From contig NZ_CP170633.1 in NCBI RefSeq assembly GCF_042932805.1, positions 3,162,001-3,226,000 of the forward strand: a stretch of 64,000 bases of DNA, written 5' to 3'. The notes under the pieces were generated by a model. It made no database searches and had not been told where the DNA came from. It was given only the letters and a program-made list of their open reading frames with translations. The first letter of the stretch is position 1. The number at the start of each line of letters is the position of its first letter. This document shows positions 47,784 through 55,477 of the stretch, piece by piece. A program made the translations under genes and the position numbers. This DNA comes from Ascidiaceihabitans sp029251465. Lineage in GTDB: Bacteria; Pseudomonadota; Alphaproteobacteria; Rhodobacterales; Rhodobacteraceae.

Positions 47784-48209
47784 TTAACTCTCAAGGTCCG
47801 TTTCGATCACACGCAGGATAAAGTCGTCGGCGTCACGCTCGACGGACACCCGCAACTGTGGTTCGATCCATTCATCGCTCGCCCAGACATCAGCGCCTTG
47901 GGGAACGTAATTTCTGTTGCCAGCCGTCATTCGGTTACGCAGCGCTTGCGCATCCGATTGATCCGCTCCGTGCACACCGCAGGCCAATTCGCCATCTTGT
48001 GGCACCAGCTCGATCACCAATTTTTCTCCGACCGTCAGATCAAACACGGCAAGTTCAGAAATCGAAATCTGGCGGTCCAGCCCGTCCACGATGACCGGGA
48101 ACAAGTTCTCGAAGGGCAGTAAACACCTTGCCTCGAACTCATCCCACGCGCCGGCCATGACCGCAGCCGGAAGCATCGCTAAAACATATGCCAAAATGGC
48201 TTTAGTCAT
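47784..48209 (-). CDS. Secreted hypothetical protein, 141 aa
   Basis: A signal peptide, MTKAILAYVLAMLPAAVMAG, is followed by a small beta-rich domain (WDEFEARCLLPFENLFPVIV... and LACGVHGADQSDAQALRNRM). Two cysteines may form a disulfide. The ATG at 48209 overlaps the end of livG by 8 bp, so it belongs to the transporter operon between livG and livH. Periplasmic helper or accessory for the transporter, or a neighbour; unknown. Confidence 0.7.
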   Translation of the reverse strand: MTKAILAYVLAMLPAAVMAGAWDEFEARCLLPFENLFPVIVDGLDRQISISELAVFDLTVGEKLVIELVPQDGELACGVHGADQSDAQALRNRMTAGNRNYVPQGADVWASDEWIEPQLRVSVERDADDFILRVIETDLES

Positions 48210-49020
48210 GCGACACACCCAGATAAGCATCAATCACGGCTTGGTTGTTGCGCACTTCATCCGGCGTGCCATCGCCAATTTTCTTGCCGTAGTCCATGAC
48301 CACAACCCGGTCGGACAGGTCCATAACCACGCCCATATCGTGTTCGATCAGCGCAATTGTGGTGCCGAATTCATCATTCATCGACAGGATAAAGCGGCTC
48401 ATGTCCTCTTTTTCCTCGACGTTCATGCCCGCCATTGGTTCGTCCAACAGCAGCAGTTCTGGTTCGGCAGCCAGCGCGCGCGCCAGCTCGACCCGCTTCT
48501 TGAGGCCATAGGGCAGACGGGAAACCGGAGTCTTGCGGATCGCCTGAATTTCCAAGAAATCAATAATCTTTTCGGCGACTTCACGGTTCTCGGTTTCTTC
48601 CTTTTCCGCACGTCCTTTCCAGAACGCTTGGGCGAACATACCGGTTTTCATGTGGGTCAAGCGACCCGTCATGACGTTGTCGAGTACTGACATGCCTTCG
48701 AACAACGCGATGTTCTGGAACGTGCGGGCAATACCTTGACGCGCCACCTGATAGGGGCGCATTTGCGGGCGCGGCACACCTTTGTACAAAACCTGACCTT
48801 CTTGCGGGACGTAAAACCCCGAGATCACGTTCAGCATCGATGATTTACCAGCACCGTTTGGCCCGATAATCGCGCGCACTTCGCCCTCGCGAATATCAAA
48901 CGAGATGTCTTTGATCGCCTCAACGCCGCCAAAACGCAGGGTGATGTTTTGCATTTCCATGACCACAGGGCCGATCTGGCGGCCATCTGCGGTTAGGTAT
49001 CCGTCAGCTTGATCAAGCAT
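48202..49020 (-). CDS. livG: LivG-type ABC transporter ATP-binding protein, 272 aa
   Basis: Walker A GPNGAGKSS, signature LPYGLKKRVELARALAAEP, Walker B LLLLDEPMAGM. The D-loop and H-loop (ALIEHDMGVVMDLSDRVVVM) are intact. It lies 15 bp downstream of the large acyl-CoA ligase, with which it is probably co-transcribed. Confidence 0.94.
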   Translation of the reverse strand: MLDQADGYLTADGRQIGPVVMEMQNITLRFGGVEAIKDISFDIREGEVRAIIGPNGAGKSSMLNVISGFYVPQEGQVLYKGVPRPQMRPYQVARQGIARTFQNIALFEGMSVLDNVMTGRLTHMKTGMFAQAFWKGRAEKEETENREVAEKIIDFLEIQAIRKTPVSRLPYGLKKRVELARALAAEPELLLLDEPMAGMNVEEKEDMSRFILSMNDEFGTTIALIEHDMGVVMDLSDRVVVMDYGKKIGDGTPDEVRNNQAVIDAYLGVSHD

Positions 49021-49035
49021 TGTGCGTATCCTTCA

Positions 49036-51006
49036 TCACTCAGCCGCCAACTTTGCGGCAACGGCCACAACGGCCGCTTCACGGATTTCCAACGTCGCCG
49101 AAATCGCGCCTTTGCGGCCGTCTTCGTAGGTCACTTCGGTGGTGGTCGAAATTTCAGTCGATCCATCGTACAGCGCGTCGATAATATCCGAGAATTTGTC
49201 TTCGATAATTCGGCGGCGTACCTTTAGTGTACGGGTCAATTCACCGTCATCCGCATCCAGCTGTTTGTGCAGCACGACAAAGCGGTGAATTTGGCAATCC
49301 GACAACATTTCATCCTGAGCGACAGAGGCGTTGACCTCTTCAACGTGAGACTGGATCGTTGACAAAACGTCGGGATGGCCGGCCAGTTCTTGGTAGGATG
49401 CATAGGCGATATTGTTACGTTCTGCCCAGTTCCCAACGGCTGTCAGATCGATGTTGATGAACGCAGTGCACTGCGCGCGATCATTGCCAAAGACGACTGT
49501 TTCGAGAATGTTAGGAAAAAATTTCAGTTTGTTTTCAACATACTTAGGTGCGAACAACGCGCCAGATGCGGTTTTACCAACATCCTTGGCGCGGTCGATA
49601 ATACGCAGATGGCCCGTGCCTTCTTCGATGAAGCCCGCATCGCCTGTTGCAACCCAGCCTTCGGGGTCTTTGGTGTCCGCCGTGCTTTCCGCGTTCTTGT
49701 AGTATTCCACAAAAACACCCGGGCTGCGGTAGTAGACTTCGCCGTTGTCTTCGATCTTTAGTTCGACGCCCGGGCACGTCACACCGACAGTATCGGAGCG
49801 GACCTCGCCATCAGGTTGCGCGGTGATAAACACGGTTGCTTCGGTCTGACCGTACAGTTGCTTTAGGTTGATGCCGAGCGAGCGATAAAAGTCGAAAATC
49901 TCTGGTCCGATCGCTTCGCCCGCGGTGTAGCCAACGCGCACACGGCTGAAACCCAGCGTGTTTTTCAGCGGGCCGTAGATCATCAATTCGCCCAGATTGT
50001 ACTTGATCCGGTCCAACAGGTTGACCGGTTTTCCATCCAGAATCGAAGGCCCAACTTTGCGCGCTACCCCCATGAAATAGTCGAACAAGCGGCGCTTGGA
50101 TTTGGACGCGTCCTCCATCCGGATCATCACATTCGTCAGCTGCGTTTCAAACACACGCGGCGGGGCAAAATAATACGTCGGCCCGATTTCACGCAGGTCC
50201 AATTGCATCGTATCCGCGCTTTCGGGACAGTTCGTGCAGAACCCTGTCCACAACGCTTGGCCGACCGAGAAAATGAAATCCCCGACCCACGCCATCGGCA
50301 AATACGCAAGAATATCATCGCTCTGGCGCAGATCATCAAATTCCGACGATGATTTAGATGTCTCGATCACATTGCGGTTAGACAGCACGACGCCCTTGGG
50401 CTTTCCAGTGGTTCCGGAGGTGTACAACATCACGCAGATGCTGTCGTAATTCTGCTTGGCAATGCGCGCTTTCATTTCAGGTTCCAGCGTCGCGCGCTTG
50501 GCCCGCCCCGCATCCTGAACTGCACTATACTGCGTCAAATGTGTGTGGTCATATTTACGCAAACCGCGCGGATCGAGGTAAATCATTGCCTCGAACGTGT
50601 CCAAACCGTCCTGAATATCCAGAACTTTGTCGACTTGCTCTTGGTCACCAGCGATCACAAAACGTGCGCCACAATGGCCCATCGTATAGGCCATCTCTTC
50701 GGCTGCCGCGTCTTGGTACAACGGCACAGGGATCGCCCCGACCATTTGCGCGGCCATCATCGACCAGTACAAATAGGGACGGTTGCGGCCGATAACGGCG
50801 ATGAAATCACCCTCGTTCACGCCCATATCCAGCAGACCCAGCGCCAAGGCTTCGACCTCTTCACAGGTCTGCGCCCAGGTCCAGCTTTGCCAGATCCCGA
50901 ATTCCTTTTCGCGGTATGCAGGCGCAGATCCGAATTGCGTCGCATTGCGGTGCAAAAGTGCTGGCACGGATACTAATCCGGCAGCCCCATTAAGCGTGTC
51001 AGCCAA
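49036..51006 (-). CDS. AMP-dependent long-chain acyl-CoA synthetase-like, 656 aa
   Basis: Adenylate-forming domain with MLYTSGTTGKPKGVVLSNRN (A3/P-loop), YGQTEATVFI (A5), and GDAGFIEEGTGHLRIIDRAK (A7-A8). Together with the Liv genes and the PaaK-like ligase it points to uptake and CoA activation of a carboxylate, possibly fatty or aromatic. The start is TTG at 51006 with GGGAGGGA upstream at ideal spacing. It is the first gene of the reverse operon. Confidence 0.92.
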   Translation of the reverse strand: MADTLNGAAGLVSVPALLHRNATQFGSAPAYREKEFGIWQSWTWAQTCEEVEALALGLLDMGVNEGDFIAVIGRNRPYLYWSMMAAQMVGAIPVPLYQDAAAEEMAYTMGHCGARFVIAGDQEQVDKVLDIQDGLDTFEAMIYLDPRGLRKYDHTHLTQYSAVQDAGRAKRATLEPEMKARIAKQNYDSICVMLYTSGTTGKPKGVVLSNRNVIETSKSSSEFDDLRQSDDILAYLPMAWVGDFIFSVGQALWTGFCTNCPESADTMQLDLREIGPTYYFAPPRVFETQLTNVMIRMEDASKSKRRLFDYFMGVARKVGPSILDGKPVNLLDRIKYNLGELMIYGPLKNTLGFSRVRVGYTAGEAIGPEIFDFYRSLGINLKQLYGQTEATVFITAQPDGEVRSDTVGVTCPGVELKIEDNGEVYYRSPGVFVEYYKNAESTADTKDPEGWVATGDAGFIEEGTGHLRIIDRAKDVGKTASGALFAPKYVENKLKFFPNILETVVFGNDRAQCTAFINIDLTAVGNWAERNNIAYASYQELAGHPDVLSTIQSHVEEVNASVAQDEMLSDCQIHRFVVLHKQLDADDGELTRTLKVRRRIIEDKFSDIIDALYDGSTEISTTTEVTYEDGRKGAISATLEIREAAVVAVAAKLAAE

Positions 51007-51277
51007 AGTTCTTCCCTCCCAAACCAGCCTCTCCTCAGGCCGGTCGCGCTCGCTTTCGCGAATCTTCGTCCCACAAGGATGTTCATCTGAACCTGATGGT
51101 CAACTTTTTCCTGAAGTTTTCTCAAATCTAACGAATTGTAACAGGCACTCATCAACGCTTGATCTTGTTAGACGAACGCTCGCACAGTGCGTGCACTCGG
51201 ATGGGCCGCAGGCCAAGCCGAGGACATATCGTGCGTGCGCAAGCACGCTCCTTTGGATCAGACAAAGGCCTGAATTC
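51007..51277. other. Divergent intergenic region
   Basis: This 271-bp region between the ligase and hybrid kinase genes should hold both promoters. No clear site can be picked. Confidence 0.4.
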
Positions 51278-53185
51278 GTGCCCCAAACCCCTGCCGCTAT
51301 CCAGACGCTCACTGCCGCCGGTCTTAATTTGATCGGCCAAGCGTTGACGATCTATGATAACGATCTGCGGCTGGCCGTGTGCAACGCCCGGTTTCAAAGC
51401 ATGTTTGATTTGCCTGACAACCTCGTCATGATTGGCGCCCCCTTCGAGGAAACCATTCGCCATCTTGCACAGCGCGGCGAATACGGCGAGGTGGATGATG
51501 TCGAGGCTTTCGTGCGCGAACGTGTCGAACAAGCCCGTGCGTTTCAGGCGCACTACATGGAACGGACCCGCGCCACCGGCACGATCATTTCCGTCGAAGG
51601 TTCCCCCCTGCCCCAAGGCGGTTGGGTCACCGTTTACACCGACATCACCCGCACCAAACAACAAGAGGTGTTGCTGCGCGCCCGCTCAGAAGAACTCAGC
51701 GATCAGGTTCTTGCCCACACCGAAGAACTCGCCAGCACCAACCGCGCCCTCGCGTCCACCGTTTCAACCCTCGAAGAGACCAAACGCCACCTCACCAAAA
51801 TTGAGGCCCGCACCCGCCTGACCACCGAAATGATGCCTGCCCATATCGCGCATGTGGACGAGGCAGGGCACTACACCTATTCCAACCGGCGCTTGTCTAG
51901 TGTGATCCCTAACCGGCCCTCCGATATCGTCGGGCTGCACATCTCGGATGCACTTGGACCAACGGTGTATTCCAAGGTTCGCGACCACCTGCAAACTGCG
52001 TTCTCAGGGCTTGAGGCCGTGCACGAATTCAGCGACATCGACAGCGCGCGCCGTATCCGTGTTGCCTTTACCCCCGACAGCAACGGTGGGGCCTATGTTT
52101 TGTCGATGGACGTGACCCAAGAAACGCAGGCTCGTGTCGCCTTGCAGCAAACCCGCAGGCGCACTTTGGCTGCCCAAGTCACATCCGGCATGGCCCATGA
52201 TTTTTCTAACTTGTTGACGATCATTCTGGGTATGCAAAGCAGTCTTGCGCGAATTGACGGGCTACCCAAGGAGGCAAACGCGCTGATCGACGCCACATTG
52301 TCGGCGGCCCAAAGAGGCGGCCAACTGCTGTCCAGCATTGCCGAAATGACCGGGCAACCTCTGCCCAACCCGCGTGCGACTGACCCGCATGTGTTGCTGC
52401 AAGATTTGCAAACACTGGCCCGCCCGTCGCTGCCAAGTGGCATGACCCTAACGGTCACAGACCTTTTGCCAGACGCATCCATTTTACTAGATTCCGGCAC
52501 CGTTCAGGATTCACTTTTGAACTTGATTTTGAACGCGCGTGACGCGTGCCAGCCGGACGGAGCGATCACCCTGTGTGCCGAAACCGTGCACGACACGTGG
52601 GTGCAATTTACGCTAAGCGACACTGGCGCAGGTTTTTCAGCGCACGCTCTGGAACACGCATGCGATCCGTTTTTCACGACCAAAGGCAAGGACGGATCGG
52701 GCCTTGGCCTGCCGATGGTTTACGACATGACAAAACTGGCGGGCGGCGATCTACAGCTTGGCAATCAAAGCGGCGGCGGGGCCGTGGTTCGCTTGCGTTT
52801 GCCCCTGCGTTTTAGCCCAACCGGGACCAAAGGCCTTGTGCTGTTGGTCGAGGACGAAGATGATCTGCGCGCGCACTACCGTGATCTGCTGATCGGCCTC
52901 GGCCATTCTGTTGTCGAAGCGATTTCGGTGCAAGAAGCAACGGCGCTGATAGAAACCATCCCCGATATCCAACTGGTTCTATCCGACATCCATCTGAGTG
53001 GTGAAGGCACCGGGTTAGATTTGATGAACGGTTTACGAAAAACTGGCACGCCGGTTATCTTAATGACATCATTGCCAGAAACTGATCCGCTACACCGGAT
53101 GGCCTGTGCGACAACACTCGTTTTGCACAAGCCGTTTTCACCCGCCGACCTTGCGGCGGCACTAACCCCGAAGGTTGCGCAATGA
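51278..53185 (+). CDS. PAS-domain hybrid histidine kinase, 635 aa
   Basis: N-terminal PAS-type region (residues ~10-130: GQALTIYDNDLRLAVCNARF), a coiled coil, then a second PAS (~190-290), a HisKA with SGMAHDFSNLLTII (His307), a HATPase domain (LLNLILNARDAC; DTGAGF; GSGLGLPMV), and a C-terminal receiver with Asp570 (SDIHLSGEG). There are no TM helices, so it is cytosolic. A GTG at 51278 was chosen with AAAGG upstream. Its partner regulator follows, overlapping by 4 bp. Confidence 0.88.
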   Translation: MPQTPAAIQTLTAAGLNLIGQALTIYDNDLRLAVCNARFQSMFDLPDNLVMIGAPFEETIRHLAQRGEYGEVDDVEAFVRERVEQARAFQAHYMERTRATGTIISVEGSPLPQGGWVTVYTDITRTKQQEVLLRARSEELSDQVLAHTEELASTNRALASTVSTLEETKRHLTKIEARTRLTTEMMPAHIAHVDEAGHYTYSNRRLSSVIPNRPSDIVGLHISDALGPTVYSKVRDHLQTAFSGLEAVHEFSDIDSARRIRVAFTPDSNGGAYVLSMDVTQETQARVALQQTRRRTLAAQVTSGMAHDFSNLLTIILGMQSSLARIDGLPKEANALIDATLSAAQRGGQLLSSIAEMTGQPLPNPRATDPHVLLQDLQTLARPSLPSGMTLTVTDLLPDASILLDSGTVQDSLLNLILNARDACQPDGAITLCAETVHDTWVQFTLSDTGAGFSAHALEHACDPFFTTKGKDGSGLGLPMVYDMTKLAGGDLQLGNQSGGGAVVRLRLPLRFSPTGTKGLVLLVEDEDDLRAHYRDLLIGLGHSVVEAISVQEATALIETIPDIQLVLSDIHLSGEGTGLDLMNGLRKTGTPVILMTSLPETDPLHRMACATTLVLHKPFSPADLAAALTPKVAQ

Positions 53186-53883
53186 TCGCCCCGCTTGTCA
53201 CAATTTTGGACGACGAGCCTGCCATCCGCACGATGCTGGCCGACGCGCTCGAAGAAGCCGGGTTTCGCACGCTCAGCTTTGGGCGCGCGCGTGAATTCGA
53301 GGCGGCATTGCAGTCGCACACGCCGGACGTTTGCCTAGTCGATTTGTCACTGCCCGACACCGACGGGCTGACAATTGTGCACAGGCTGGCGCTGGAACAA
53401 GGTGCGATCGTGATCATTATTTCCGGACGTGCACAGGTGCAAGATCGGGTCACGGGATTAGAGCTTGGGGCCGACGACTACATCATCAAACCTTTTGATC
53501 CCGCCGAAGTTGTCGCCCGCGTGCGTGCCCGTTTGCGCAGCAACAAACCCGCAGCCCAAACCGCCAACACCGCACATTTTGACGGCTGGCGCGCAGAATT
53601 TGACAGTTACATGCTGGTAGATGACGCAGGCGAACACACGCCTTTTTCCCACGCAGAAGGCGAAGTATTGCGCCTGTTTTTGGACAGCCCCAAACGCCTG
53701 ATCAGCCGCGCACAAATGCAAGAAAGCTTGGGCGGCGCCGCAGGCGAAAGCTTTGATCGGGCAATGGATGTGCGCATTTCGCGCCTGCGAACCAAGCTGC
53801 GCGAAGATCCTAAAAACCCCCAGTTGATCAAGACGATTTACGGGGCTGGCTACATCTTTTTGGGCGATGTGCGTTGGAACTAA
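53182..53883 (+). CDS. OmpR-family response regulator, 233 aa
   Basis: Receiver domain with LDDEPAIRTML (acidic pocket), Asp54 (CLVDLSLPDTDG) and Lys in DDYIIKPFD, then a winged helix ending VRISRLRTKLREDPKNPQLI. The ATG overlaps the kinase stop (ATGA). It is the effector of the hybrid kinase; its targets are unknown, but the divergent ligase/Liv operon is a candidate. Confidence 0.92.
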   Translation: MIAPLVTILDDEPAIRTMLADALEEAGFRTLSFGRAREFEAALQSHTPDVCLVDLSLPDTDGLTIVHRLALEQGAIVIIISGRAQVQDRVTGLELGADDYIIKPFDPAEVVARVRARLRSNKPAAQTANTAHFDGWRAEFDSYMLVDDAGEHTPFSHAEGEVLRLFLDSPKRLISRAQMQESLGGAAGESFDRAMDVRISRLRTKLREDPKNPQLIKTIYGAGYIFLGDVRWN

Positions 53884-53891
53884 ACAGCCTT

Positions 53892-53914
53892 GGTGTGCGA
53901 CACGCACACCTTAC
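53892..53914. repeat. Short palindromic repeat, copy 4
   Basis: GGTGTGCG-ACA-CGCACACC then TTAC. It lies 9 bp after the response-regulator stop. Confidence 0.65.
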
Positions 53915-53971
53915 ACGCTGATCCGCGAAATAGCGCTTCACCTCGCCAGAAACGCTGTTAGAATCGCACCC

Positions 53972-54199
53972 ATGCTTGACGTCGTTCTATATCGCCTTGG
54001 CCGTGCAACGCGCCCGCATTTCTACCGTGTAGAGATCGCGATGAACCTGTTTTGCGAGGTCTCGGTGCTGCGCGAATGGGGGGTGCAAGGCGGGGCGCCA
54101 CGCGAAGTCATCACCTGTTTTGGCAACCTGCGCGAAGCGTCACACGCGGCAGACACTTACCGCAAACGCGCGCTAAATCGTGGATATCAGCGCGGTTAA
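53972..54199 (+). CDS. WGR-domain protein, 75 aa
   Basis: Contains the WGR pattern: beta strands FYRVEIAMNLFCEVSVLREW then G..GG (the W-G-x-x-G core reads WGVQGGAP) and TCFGNLREASHAADTYRKRA. WGR domains occur in PARP-like and DNA-repair-associated proteins; this is a single-domain version. Its function is unknown. The stop overlaps the convergent amidohydrolase stop. Confidence 0.75.
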   Translation: MLDVVLYRLGRATRPHFYRVEIAMNLFCEVSVLREWGVQGGAPREVITCFGNLREASHAADTYRKRALNRGYQRG

Positions 54200-55389
54200 A
54201 GCACGCTGATAGCTGCGGCCAAGACTTGCAAACCGGCGACCAAATCACTGCGCTTGGTGTCTTCTTCAAACGCATGACTGATCCCGTTGATCGATGGGAC
54301 AAACAGCATTGCAACCGGCATCAGACGCGACACGTTCGTGGCATCATGCAAAGCACCTGACGGCATCACTTGCCACTTACGGGGCGCAATTTGTTCTGCA
54401 CCACGCTCCAATGCTGCGCGCAATTGCGTGTCCATGACCACGGGCTCCAACCCAAGCATCTCGCTAAAGTTTACCTCGAACCCGCCGTCAGCCGCGACCC
54501 CGATTGCCGTATCGCGAATGATCTGTTCCATACGGCCCAAGCGATCCACATCACCATCACGCCATTGCATCGAAAACCGGGCACGCCCCGGCACGATAGA
54601 TGATGCATTGGGGTGCAAATCCAAGTGCCCGATGGTCCAAACCGTTTGCGGCGTGACGACATTGCGCAACCGTTCGTTGAGGCGGATATTGAACTGCGAC
54701 ACCGCTTGAAACGCATCACGTCGCATCACCATCGGTGTCGTGCCTGCGTGGTTTTGTTGGCCCTCAAACGTGATGCGCATGTCGCGTATGCCAACGATGT
54801 CACTGACGACGCCAATCTGAAGGCCCAAGTTGTCAAGCGCGGGACCTTGTTCGATGTGCATTTCGATGAAGCCGGTAAATTGAGCTGGATCGATGTCAGG
54901 ACCCGCAATATCACCCATTGATTGCCGTGCTTGCTCCAAAGGTATGCCATCGTGGTCCTTTAGCTGATCCGCTTGCAGCAGGGTCAGTTGGCCTGACCAA
55001 ACCGCACTGCCTGTCGTGACGCCAAATCGCCCTTCTTCGTCTTGAAATGAAACCACGGAAACCGCGGGGCCGCCCTGTTCTTGTGATGATCGGGCGATCT
55101 CTAATGCGGCAATGACGCCCAACGCGCCGTCGAGCCAACCGCCTTCGGGTTGGCTGTCTGAATGTGATCCCAGCAGGAGCGATTGGCCCTTTGCCAAGCC
55201 GAACAGATTGCCCATAGCGTCGTATCGCACGTTCAAACCAGCATGGCGCATTTGATCTGCCAACCACGCTCGCGCTGCAACATCGGGGGCCGAATAGGCT
55301 GGGCGCACGACGCCCTTGCCAACACCGGAAGCACCAAAACTTCGCAGGGTTTCCAAGTCGTGCAAGAACCGTTCAGCATTGACGCGCAT
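54196..55389 (-). CDS. M20-family Zn amidohydrolase (hydantoinase/carbamoylase type), 397 aa
   Basis: LLLGSHSDSQPEGGWLDGAL and FQDEEGRFGVTTGSAVW hold the binuclear metal ligands (His, Asp, Glu), and IEMHIEQGPALDNLGLQIGV is the signature of N-carbamoyl-amino-acid hydrolases and allantoate amidohydrolases. The dimerisation lid domain is present (residues ~200-310). The start at 55389 has GGAGAG upstream; ten further in-frame residues have no support. Substrate is probably an N-carbamoyl or ureido compound. Confidence 0.9.
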   Translation of the reverse strand: MRVNAERFLHDLETLRSFGASGVGKGVVRPAYSAPDVAARAWLADQMRHAGLNVRYDAMGNLFGLAKGQSLLLGSHSDSQPEGGWLDGALGVIAALEIARSSQEQGGPAVSVVSFQDEEGRFGVTTGSAVWSGQLTLLQADQLKDHDGIPLEQARQSMGDIAGPDIDPAQFTGFIEMHIEQGPALDNLGLQIGVVSDIVGIRDMRITFEGQQNHAGTTPMVMRRDAFQAVSQFNIRLNERLRNVVTPQTVWTIGHLDLHPNASSIVPGRARFSMQWRDGDVDRLGRMEQIIRDTAIGVAADGGFEVNFSEMLGLEPVVMDTQLRAALERGAEQIAPRKWQVMPSGALHDATNVSRLMPVAMLFVPSINGISHAFEEDTKRSDLVAGLQVLAAAISVL

Positions 55390-55407
55390 GAGGTCTCTCC
55401 AATGAAA

Positions 55408-55429
55408 AAGGTGGGCCAAGGCCCACCTT
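55408..55429. repeat. Short palindromic repeat, copy 5
   Basis: AAGGTGGGCC-AA-GGCCCACCTT, a perfect 10-bp stem, followed by AC. The best-preserved copy, upstream of the amidohydrolase start. Confidence 0.75.
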
Positions 55430-55452
55430 ACGTCGTTTTCATGTCAAAGTAA

Positions 55453-55471
55453 GGTGTGGGTGTCCCACACC
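55453..55471. repeat. Short palindromic repeat, copy 6
   Basis: GGTGTGGG-TGT-CCCACACC, preceded by TAA. It lies 7 bp after the stop of the formate dehydrogenase gene and 24 bp from copy 5. Confidence 0.7.
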
Positions 55472-55477
55472 CATCGC

